The notes under the pieces: model-generated
Told to the model about the DNA's origin: nothing
Databases searched by the model: none
Seen by the model: the letters and a program-made list of their open reading frames with translations, nothing else
In this document: in pieces, positions 57,350 to 64,000 of the stretch
How positions within the stretch are numbered: position 1 is the first letter of the stretch
Layout of the letters: every line of letters begins with the position of its first letter
Translations under genes and position numbers: made by a program
From: CAWAHD01 sp963781785
Lineage (GTDB): Bacteria > Planctomycetota > Planctomycetia > Isosphaerales > Isosphaeraceae
DNA length: 64,000 nucleotides
Assembly: GCA_963781785.1 (NCBI GenBank)
Contig: CAWAHD010000002.1
Coordinates: 5,588,047-5,652,046 of the forward strand
Reading direction: 5' to 3'

Positions 57350-57687
57350 CTGCTCAACTTGCGGGCAACCGAGGACATCGACCAGGAGAGGCTCGCCCGG
57401 AAACACACGGAGATGTGGGATCGGTTCGCCTCGATCAAGCTGCAACTGGACGTGATCGCCCCTCCCACAACGAAACGGCTGAGTTGACGGAGGAAGTTCT
57501 TGAACTTTCGCGAACACTTCGGGGGCAATGGCTTATCGCTGATTACGCGGCGAAGCGACGAATCCTGGAAATCGTACTTTTGAACTGCCGGCTCGAAGGC
57601 GCAACTCTCGTCGTCACAATGAGAAAGCCCTTCGACGTTCTCGCCGAAGGGCACTCTGTGCCGTCAAGTCGGGGCGGCGGGATTTGA
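57350..57687 (+). pseudogene. C-terminal remnant of a large serine recombinase
   Basis: First frame: LLNLRATEDIDQERLARKHT then MWDRFASIKLQLDV; second frame from ~57465: ETAELTEEVLELSRTLRGQW, LIADYAAKRRILEIVLLNCR, TMRKPFDVLAEG. This is the coiled-coil C-terminal part of large serine recombinases; the catalytic and zinc-binding parts are gone and there is a frameshift at ~57465. The last codons and stop (GGGI-stop) are supplied by a tRNA-like 3' end. Confidence 0.7.
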
Positions 57688-57698
57688 ACCCGCGACCT
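57669..57698 (-). tRNA. tRNA-Pro-like 3' fragment (T-arm and acceptor strand)
   Basis: On the minus strand: GGTCGCGGGTTCAAATCCCG then CCGCCCCGA, a T-arm (GCGGG TTCAAAT CCCGC) and the acceptor 3' strand of a tRNA, most like tRNA-Pro. The anticodon, D-arm and 5' strand are absent. It overlaps the recombinase stop codon. Confidence 0.6.
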
Positions 57699-57741
57699 CA
57701 GGGACCGGATCCAAGCGATCGTTCCTGAACTACTGCACGCT

Positions 57742-57827
57742 GGGTTCCGGGGACACCATACCTATCTCCCACGTTGGAGTTCCGGGTTCCGGGGACACCA
57801 TACCTATCTCCCACGTTGGAGTTCCGG
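57742..57827. repeat. Two tandem 42-bp units starting GGGTTCCGGGGACACC
   Basis: Perfect direct repeats, 57742-57783 and 57784-57825, each GGGTTCCGGGGACACCATAC ... CCCACGTTGGAGTTCC. Related single units at ~47162, ~59982 and ~63784. Probably solo ends of a second REP or insertion family. Confidence 0.85.
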
Positions 57828-57853
57828 GACATGACATCTCTCTGTCGACTTTG

Positions 57854-58030
57854 CCTACCGGAACGGTCACGAGTGCGGCAGGGCGCCGACTTTAGCAGCT
57901 TCCGGAACACCGAGTGTCGCTCGAGGATCGCAGCCGCGCGGCGTGGGTTGCCATCTTCGAGACCGGCCGGGCGCTGGTGTTTGTGATGTCCGAAGGCGGG
58001 CGGTCGATCAACGACAGTGCGATTCACCCC
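57854..58030 (+). pseudogene. Fragment related to the one at 63824 (DUF4915-like C-terminus)
   Basis: First frame LPERSRVRQGADFSSF, second frame RAAWVAIFETGRALVFVMSE. Aligns with the longer fragment at 63824-64000. Frameshifted and cut by element F. Assignment to TIGR03032/DUF4915 is tentative. Confidence 0.4.
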
Positions 58031-58040
58031 GAGTCCTTAA

Positions 58041-58255
58041 TACCGAAGGTGGGACTCGAACCCACACCCCCTTGCGAGGACCGGATTTTGAGTCCGGCGC
58101 GTCTGCCATCAGCGTGGCGTTGGAAACAGGTTGCGGTGGTGCTTAAAGTCCTTCATTTCAAGGCAGCTATGATGCTGCCTCGCTCCACGGACATTGGAGC
58201 GGCATTGGGCTGATATTGCCAGTCCTGTTCCCATTTTGTTCCCAAATCGGCCTCG
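58041..58255 (-). repeat. tRNA-Leu(CAA) 3'-half element, copy F
   Basis: Minus-strand T-arm (GTGGG TTCGAGT CCCAC), anticodon arm intact, acceptor TTCGGTA. Flank of the E/F type with ACCCCATTTTGTTCCC variant at its end. 58256-58555 beyond it holds nothing recognised. Confidence 0.8.
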
Positions 58256-58555
58256 CCGACCGACTCGACCGGCCCATATCAGCCAGCCTTATGTATCCCG
58301 GGACTCTTCCCACTCGGCACCTACTACCCAAGCGGCATATTGCATCCAGGCAATTGCGCGGTCGTTACCAATCTGTTAATCTTTGATATGTTCGCTGGCA
58401 CGGGGCCTGGAGCGCGGATTTCGGATTAAAGGCTGAGGAGGGCTATTAATGCCCAACCCCTCGAGAAGGTAAATCCAGGGTAAGGAGCTGTCCTGGCAGG
58501 CATTCGATCTGACGGGCAGCGTCAGTTTTGGTCGAATGCTGCGCCACCGTGGAGC

Positions 58556-58579
58556 GGAAAAAGTGTCAGACACCTTTTC
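58556..58579. repeat. Solo REP palindrome around GGTGTCTGACACC
   Basis: AAAAAGTGTCAGACACCTTTT is a near-perfect palindrome. A decayed relative is at 59156-59181. Interrupts the HTH fragment on the minus strand. Confidence 0.7.
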
Positions 58580-58582
58580 TGC

Positions 58583-58700
58583 TGCGAAGCCTTCGGATCG
58601 AGCTTCCGGGTCCGCATGAAGTGTCGAAGCGTGGTCGGCGACACGTCGACGATCTTGGCGATCGACCGCTTGGAGACCTTCTGCTCCAAGAAGCACAAAA
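58583..58700 (-). pseudogene. Helix-turn-helix fragment (recombinase or regulator)
   Basis: LLCFLEQKVSKRSIAKIVDV and SPTTLRHFMRTRKLDP read as a helix-turn-helix with a basic recognition helix. It is cut by the palindrome at 58556. Parent gene unknown. Confidence 0.35.
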
Positions 58701-58711
58701 GGTATCTGCAT

Positions 58712-58992
58712 CTAGGGAGTCCGATCCTTCGGGTTGCCGCCTTTCCGAGGTGGCAATAGCTTCTCAATCCCTTTGCTCAGCCCATCGATCTTCTCTTGAA
58801 GCGCCCGGACTTCCTGCTCAAGCCGTACCGCGGACTCCGTGTTGCGGGATGAGAAAATAGCAACGATGATGGCGATTATGATCAAGGTGCCACAACCCAG
58901 ATTTGCGCTGGGCCCAGGGTCGTATCTCCACCACGGGATCTTGCGCGAGGACTCTCGCCGAGCGCTTTGCCGCAATGCGGACACTCCACCAT
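58712..58992 (-). pseudogene. Zinc-ribbon/membrane-helix/coiled-coil small protein, frameshifted
   Basis: ATG 58992 with GGAGG about nine bases upstream starts MVECPHCGKALGES, a zinc-ribbon opening; after a frameshift near 58950 the other frame gives SRKIPWWRYDPGPSANLG, a membrane helix (TLIIIAIIVAIF) and a heptad-patterned end (AVRLEQEVRALQEKIDGLSK). Corrected size ~93 aa. Function unknown. Confidence 0.5.
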
Positions 58993-59155
58993 CGAACTCA
59001 TCCTCCAAGAAGCACGGGGGTCATGCCAGCGCCCATCATTTTTTGCAGGTGCACACAGTCGTTCGCGCTGAGACCGACGAGTCCCACCGCGGAACCGCTC
59101 ACGAGACGTTTATCAGTCTCTGTCTCTTCTTCGTACTTCGCAATGCCCTAATGTT

Positions 59156-59181
59156 CCAAAAAAGGTGCAGACACTTTTGTG
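59156..59181. repeat. Degenerate GGTGTCTGACACC REP palindrome
   Basis: AAAAAAGGTGCAGACACTTTT, related to the palindrome at 58556. Confidence 0.5.
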
Positions 59182-59184
59182 CCG

Positions 59185-59310
59185 CCCAGGACAACGCTTC
59201 GAGTACGATGTCGCTGCGCCAGGCGTTTACCGCGTTGAGGGCTGGCTCGACGTCGCGGGCGAACGTCGACCTTGGACTCATTTCGAACCCGATCTACTTG
59301 CGACAATCGA
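59185..59310 (+). pseudogene. Fragment of a C-terminal beta-domain (PHP-type proteins)
   Basis: RFEYDVAAPGVYRVEGWLDV in one frame and LISNPIYLR in another resemble the tail of planctomycete PHP-domain proteins. It starts right after the REP palindrome. 59311-59579 contains nothing else I recognise. Confidence 0.35.
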
Positions 59311-59579
59311 AATTCGATCACGAAGTTGTTAAGCCGTATTCGGTCCGCGAACGGCCGGCGGGTTCGTCCTGGTTTCGACGGACGAAGTCCTTGACAGGCT
59401 GAGTTCCTCTGGTGAGAATCTTCTCGAATCCGTGATGAATACGGACGACTGGCGCGAAAGATCGGTACACTTGGCTATACAATTCAAGCGGAATGGCGAT
59501 CACGACCTGCCGAAAAGAGCACTTCTGTGTGATAGCTCTTCGTCTGTAATCCTCTTAGTCAAGCACACAGGAAGAGTTG

Positions 59580-59864
59580 ATGATGTACAGGGAATACGAA
59601 GATGTGCCCTGGTACCGTCGATCTGGTCCCGTGGGCACGATCACGTTCTTGGGGCTTTTCTTTGGGCCGGCGATCCTTTTAGCTTGCATCATCGCTCTCA
59701 CTGGCGACGTGTATACGCCGAAGAAGGACCAGTCAGGTAACCTGATCACTTGGTCTATCGGAAACAAAGTGGCTGCCGTCATCATCCTACTCGTCCATGT
59801 CGCTTTTTTTGCTTTTGTCTTGACAGACAGTCTCCCTCGTCTGCTTATTCGCGGCCAACCGTGA
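59580..59864 (+). CDS. Small membrane protein, two helices
   Basis: 94 aa from ATG 59580 (two ATG codons in a row), with AGGAAGAG just upstream. Helices at ~GTITFLGLFFGPAILLACII and ~VAAVIILLVHVAFFAFVLT. No family recognised. Confidence 0.6.
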   Translation: MMYREYEDVPWYRRSGPVGTITFLGLFFGPAILLACIIALTGDVYTPKKDQSGNLITWSIGNKVAAVIILLVHVAFFAFVLTDSLPRLLIRGQP

Positions 59865-60199
59865 GGATACTAACCGGCCCCAGGACCATCTGCTCGGGCT
59901 GAACTCTCTTCACGTCAAAGACGTCCGCTGGTGTTCTACGACGAGAACCAGGGGGCGTGCTGCTGGGGTGTGAATGCCGGGGTTCCGGGTACACGATACT
60001 GATCTCCAACATAGCGACACCCTTTTGCACTCGACCGCGGGAAACGATAGGAGACCTTGTCGGTCGCACGCCACTGACGCAGACTCATCGGGTCAGATCA
60101 CGCGTGCCGTACGAGGGAAAATGCGTAGCTTCAATCGACGTGGGACCAACCGCCCGCTTGACTTGGAGCGCGCAACTGAATTTAGCATTTTGCAGTCAG
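59865..60199. other. Intergenic with one degenerate dispersed repeat
   Basis: GGGGTTCCGGGTACACGATAC at ~59982 is a diverged copy of the 57742 unit. Nothing else recognised. Confidence 0.45.
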
Positions 60200-60470
60200 T
60201 ACCGAAGGTGGGACTTGAACCCACACGGGTGTTACCCCACCGGATTTTGAGTCCGGTTCGTCTGCCATCGCCGTCGCATTGGAAACAGGTTGCGGTGGTG
60301 CTTAAAGTCTGCGAATCCAAGGCTCCCACGTCGCCACCTTGGTGTTTTCGCATTGTGGCCACATGGGGCTGACGTTGCCAATACTGTTCCCAATTTGTTC
60401 CCAACTCGCGTCCGAATGGAGGCCCGTACAGGCTTGTTCGTGGGTGATGCGCTGACGGGGCGGTTTCCTC
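60200..60470 (-). repeat. tRNA-Leu(CAA) 3'-half element, copy G (long)
   Basis: T-arm, anticodon arm, variable arm and acceptor 3' strand identical or nearly so to copy D; long flank shared with C and D. The 5' tRNA half is again missing. Confidence 0.82.
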
Positions 60471-60516
60471 GCGGCCCTCGTCGTCAGAATCGTGGGTAAC
60501 TTCGTTTTCTCGCTTA

Positions 60517-63500
60517 CTATTCGGATACCGTCATGAGCGAATGGGAGAGGCCGATCTCGGCGATGAAGGCGAAGTCGTTGAAGTCGGTCATCGTGTCAAA
60601 GGCGCCGGTAGCGGTGAAGCCGAGGAGGAGGCGATCGTTCTGGTCGGGGCGAGAGGAATGCAGGCGGTTGGCGTAGGCGATGTCGTCGCGAAACCAGCAG
60701 ACGCCGGGGGCCGAGCGGCTGTCGAACTCGCCGGGCGCGTAATACCTGCGATGGAGCCAGCCGTTCCGGGGGCCGTTGCGCACGTTGATCGAGACCGTCT
60801 GTTCGGCCCACGGGGTAGCAACTGCCTCGATACGGTTCTCAACCCAGTACCGTCCGCCCGCGAAAACGTAGATTCGCCCCGCCTCGAGCCCGTGTTCGGG
60901 CGCGCAGAGCAGGGCCAAAGGGCGCCGGGCGAACGAGCCGTCGACCACGTTCGACCCGACCTCGAGAAACCGCGCGCGGCCGCCGCCCTCGGAGGCGTAA
61001 TGGTGAATTACCGCCCGGGGATGCTGTGGGTCGGGTCCGCCGATTGACGCGACCCAGACCGTCGGGAGTAGCCCACGCTTGGGGCCGGCCGCCGCCGCGA
61101 CGGGTACGACACTGTCGATCGGCAGCTCGAGCTCCGGGCCCATCTCGAGCCCGGTCGCCGTGGGCGCGAGTCGGCGCACGCCGACGGGCCGGCCCGGCTC
61201 GCGCCACAGAAAGAGGGCCAGGCCATCGCCAAGGGTGGAAAGTGAGGGGGTCGCCCCATTGCTTTGCTCGATCGGCACTGGCGCTCCGACCCGGGCGGTC
61301 GCGTCTGCCTGACGTCCGAGTGCCACCGGCCGCAGGCGAACCCCGGCCGCCGTGGGGTAAGCGACCCAGACCGCGCTGCCACCCGACACCGCAGTCGGGT
61401 CGCCGATGACGCCGTTCGCCTCAACCACCGTCTCGGTTGACCACCGCTTACCGTCGCGGTCGCGGTCCTCACCCTGCCACGCTTGGACGACGAGTGCACC
61501 CGGACGCTCGGGGCCGAGGTTCGCGGCAGCGGCGGGGGCGTCCGGGGCAGGGCGGGGCGAATTGCCACGCACGCTGCTGGAGAAGAGCAGCAGTCGCTCC
61601 GCTGGCCCGTCGCCCACGGTTGCCAGCGCGGGCGCTGTCTCGCTCGCTCCGAGCTCAAATCTACGGCGACCGATATCGGTGAAATGGCTGTAATTGATGT
61701 CAGCGACCACACCCTCCTCCCCGAAGACTCCGTTCCAGTTCCAGTCGACCAGGGTCGATCCGCCCGCAGGCCGCAACTGGTAGAAGTACGGTTCGTTGGC
61801 CAGAAACCGAACCCGCTCGATCGGCACCGGCAGGCGCTCCGAGAGTCGTCGTTCGTCAAGCAAGATCGACCCCAGCGCTCCGGCCGAAAGCTGCTTCAAC
61901 TCGGCCCGACCGTTGAGTTTATCTTGGTAGGTGTAGCTCATCAGGCTCGGATAGATCGGACAATTGTGCGGCTGATAGCCGTCGTGGTTGAGGCCAAGCT
62001 CGTGGCCGAACTCGTGGGTCATGACGTCCAGAATCACGTCGCTGGTCGTGAAGCTACCGACGGCGCTCATCATCATCGCGGTGCCGAATCCCTGGTCGCG
62101 CGGATCGACGCAAAACATCGTGTGGACGACGCCCTGATGCTCCTTTTGGGGATAATCGTGAAAGATCCGCCGTCGGACGTCGTCAACTCGGCTATGAGGC
62201 GTCGGCTCACGGTAGATCACGTGCACAGCGATCCCGCGGCTGCCGTCCGGGTTTGGCACGTGCGCCTGGGCGAAGGCGCGAACCGTAAAATCGACCTCGG
62301 CCTTGAGCCGATCGAAGTTGATCGAATCGATCCGCTCGACCTCGACGATCACGTCGCGGCGCCCGACCCGGCAGCCGATGGACTTCAGATCAAGGCCACC
62401 CGGCCGCACGCGGCCAGTCTTCCAGTCATCGAGCAGGCCGTCGCCGGACGAGGAAATAAAGCCCTTGTGCTCGTCACCCTCGAGCGAGGAGAAGTGGATC
62501 AGCGTGTCGTGCGCGAGGAACGGGTCGGTCCATCGCGAATAGTGACTTGACCACCAAGGCTGCTCGGGGGCGACCCAGCCGGCGAACGGCGGGCCTGACT
62601 CTCGCTGACGGAGCAGGTCGTCGCGGCCGTTGCCGTCGAAGTCGCCGACAATCCAGCGACGGTCTCCCTTCATCTCCGCGGCCGTCGGGAGGGTCGTCAC
62701 CTCGAGGGCACGCGACGGAACACCCCCGGGAAGCAGACGACGGCCGATGAGCACGTCGCACGTCGCCGCGCCGAGAAAGCGGCCGACCATGACCTTTTCG
62801 GCTGGCGCCGCGGTCATAAGCCGGGTCGCCGGGTCGAGGCGGGGGTGTGCGCCAGGCGAGAACGTCAGGCCTGCCCGGAAGACTATGTTCGCTCCGTCCT
62901 TCCAGACAAGCTCGGCCCGACCGCCGGCGACAAAGTGGCCGGCGGTTAGCTGGGCAACCTTCGGCGGCACGGTCCCTTCGACCTCCTCGCACCGGAACCT
63001 GGGCGGCGAGGCTCCGGCCGTTTCGTTGCGCAGGAGGAGCACCTTTCCGGAATCGTCTACAACGATGGCATCAGCCAGGCCGTCGCCGTCGAATTCGCCC
63101 GCCACCAGGCGAATCGGCGGACGCGGCCTCATGCCGGGCGCGATCGTCACGGCGAGGTCGTCTCGCTCGTAGGCCGCATGTCCCCGACGCGTGCCCCATG
63201 CGACGCGCACCGAGCCGTCGGCGAAGACCGCGAGCACATCCTCGCCCGCGCCCTTTGTGAACCGTCCGGCGATCGCCGCCATGCCGTTGCGGCCAAATCC
63301 CTTGCGGGCCGCCACCAGCGGGCTCGGCTTGCCAAGGACCGACGTGCGATAGACCCAGAGCGATGCGTCCCCCGTGGGATCGAAGGCAACCAAATCGGCC
63401 CGCCCATCGCCGTCAACGTCGGCCACGAGCGAGTTTACTGGCCTGGCCGCCCAGTCGGTCACCCAATACTGGCCACGGCTCAGGGCATACCCCTCGCTTG

Positions 63501-63585
63501 CGCAGGCCGAAGCGGCGGCAAGCCATGCCGTAACGATCCCAGAGAATCCTCCGACGCCCAGTCGTAACGCGCTTCGCCCCATCAT
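60517..63585 (-). CDS. Secreted metzincin-like zinc protease with FG-GAP repeats
   Basis: 1022 aa from ATG 63585, preceded by AGGAGG. Signal peptide (GIVTAWLAAASACASEG). N-terminal half has VCBS/FG-GAP calcium-binding repeats (DVDGDGRADLVAFD, EFDGDGLADAIVVD, DFDGNGRDDLLR), likely a beta-propeller. The catalytic motif THEFGHELGLNHD (~residue 522) is an HExxHxxGxxH zinc site and SLMSYTYQ (~545) a Met-turn. Beyond ~residue 600 more propeller-like sequence follows. Exported; substrate unknown. No transporter is next to it. Confidence 0.85.
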   Translation of the reverse strand: MMGRSALRLGVGGFSGIVTAWLAAASACASEGYALSRGQYWVTDWAARPVNSLVADVDGDGRADLVAFDPTGDASLWVYRTSVLGKPSPLVAARKGFGRNGMAAIAGRFTKGAGEDVLAVFADGSVRVAWGTRRGHAAYERDDLAVTIAPGMRPRPPIRLVAGEFDGDGLADAIVVDDSGKVLLLRNETAGASPPRFRCEEVEGTVPPKVAQLTAGHFVAGGRAELVWKDGANIVFRAGLTFSPGAHPRLDPATRLMTAAPAEKVMVGRFLGAATCDVLIGRRLLPGGVPSRALEVTTLPTAAEMKGDRRWIVGDFDGNGRDDLLRQRESGPPFAGWVAPEQPWWSSHYSRWTDPFLAHDTLIHFSSLEGDEHKGFISSSGDGLLDDWKTGRVRPGGLDLKSIGCRVGRRDVIVEVERIDSINFDRLKAEVDFTVRAFAQAHVPNPDGSRGIAVHVIYREPTPHSRVDDVRRRIFHDYPQKEHQGVVHTMFCVDPRDQGFGTAMMMSAVGSFTTSDVILDVMTHEFGHELGLNHDGYQPHNCPIYPSLMSYTYQDKLNGRAELKQLSAGALGSILLDERRLSERLPVPIERVRFLANEPYFYQLRPAGGSTLVDWNWNGVFGEEGVVADINYSHFTDIGRRRFELGASETAPALATVGDGPAERLLLFSSSVRGNSPRPAPDAPAAAANLGPERPGALVVQAWQGEDRDRDGKRWSTETVVEANGVIGDPTAVSGGSAVWVAYPTAAGVRLRPVALGRQADATARVGAPVPIEQSNGATPSLSTLGDGLALFLWREPGRPVGVRRLAPTATGLEMGPELELPIDSVVPVAAAAGPKRGLLPTVWVASIGGPDPQHPRAVIHHYASEGGGRARFLEVGSNVVDGSFARRPLALLCAPEHGLEAGRIYVFAGGRYWVENRIEAVATPWAEQTVSINVRNGPRNGWLHRRYYAPGEFDSRSAPGVCWFRDDIAYANRLHSSRPDQNDRLLLGFTATGAFDTMTDFNDFAFIAEIGLSHSLMTVSE

Positions 63586-63783
63586 CGTGGGACCTCCTGG
63601 GTGGCGACTCGTCGGTAATGTCGCAACAGACGAGTATGAAGTCAAGGTGGGAGAGCTAACGCTACGAAGCGGGGCCGACATCGACGCGAAAGCGACGTTT
63701 TATGGCTTGTCGATCGTGACGCCTCTCGACATGCTCGCACACACGGGAGGGAACCTCTGCTCGTGCCGATTTCTGATCGCCAA

Positions 63784-63815
63784 TGGAATTCCGGGGACAT
63801 CATACCTATCTCCCA
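63784..63815. repeat. Single dispersed repeat unit (CCGGGGACATCATACC)
   Basis: Diverged copy of the 42-bp unit at 57742, again directly before a DUF4915-like fragment. Confidence 0.6.
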
Positions 63816-63823
63816 ACTCTGAC

Positions 63824-64000
63824 TGCCGGAATGGCCATGGGTGCGTCAGAGCGCCGTCTTCAGCGACATCCCGATCGCCGAGGGTCTGTTCGAGAAGCGT
63901 TGCCTCGCGGTGTGGTTCGTCAACATCGAGACCGGCCGGTTGGTGTCGTTCGTGAATTTCGAGGACGGGCGAGCGATCAAGCAGGGTGCGATTCACCTCG
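63824..64000 (+). pseudogene. DUF4915-like C-terminal fragment, running off the window
   Basis: Open from 63824 to the window end: LPEWPWVRQSAVFSDIPIAE then FVNIETGRLVSFVNFEDG. The pattern resembles the C-terminus of TIGR03032/DUF4915 proteins. Its 5' end is missing; it begins just after the dispersed repeat unit. Homologous to 57854-58030. Confidence 0.45.

Overview
The window is high-GC bacterial DNA that reads as a planctomycete, most likely of the Isosphaera/Singulisphaera/Gemmata kind. This is inferred from family content: ECF sigma factors paired with Ser/Thr kinases carrying TPR or multi-membrane tails, DUF4058 and Uma2 proteins, retropepsin-like proteases, a divergent EF-G, and fragments of the recombinase and REP families typical of these genomes. 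No rRNA gene is present to fix the taxonomy.

Region 1 (0.4-13.7 kb, minus strand) is the S10-spc ribosomal protein supercluster, read from rpsJ at 13.7 kb down to map at 0.4 kb: S10, L3, L4, L23, L2, S19, L22, S3, L16, L29, S17, L14, L24, L5, S14, S8, L6, L18, S5, L15, SecY, Map. L30 and adk are absent from their usual places. secY carries a one-base frameshift. Upstream lie a DUF4058 gene, a Uma2 stump, and fusA (EF-G).

Region 2 (17.4-25.4 kb) is accessory DNA: a membrane protein, a small lipoprotein, an orphan HicB, and a stack of mobile-element debris. Its centre is a REP-associated tyrosine transposase (RAYT, 21400-22371) flanked by nested partial copies of its own ends: at least 14 left ends upstream and 6 right ends downstream. 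The stack also holds the 3' end of a group II intron sitting in a REP unit, a DDE transposase cut at the array edge, and broken hydrolase and histidine kinase genes.

Region 3 (25.5-34.2 kb, plus strand) is a respiratory operon: fdhD, a selenocysteine formate dehydrogenase (in-frame UGA followed by a clear bSECIS hairpin), its four-cluster Fe-S subunit, an NrfD-type membrane anchor, and cydAB quinol oxidase. Together they would pass electrons from formate through quinone to O2. cydA has a frameshift.

Region 4 (34.4-47.1 kb) holds secreted enzymes (a retropepsin-like protein and a GH9 glycosidase), a TPR protein, a two-gene unit, and a 2.6-kb tandem duplication of a fused membrane/spermidine-synthase-like gene whose second copy has two frameshifts.

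Region 5 (47.4-64 kb) is signalling genes (two Ser/Thr kinases and two ECF sigma factors) among decayed fragments, ending in a large secreted metzincin-like protease. Seven copies of a tRNA-Leu(CAA) 3'-half element, all in one orientation, are scattered from 19.2 to 60.4 kb. A recombinase remnant takes its stop codon from a tRNA-Pro-like 3' end at 57.7 kb. These mark repeated tRNA-targeted integration and decay.
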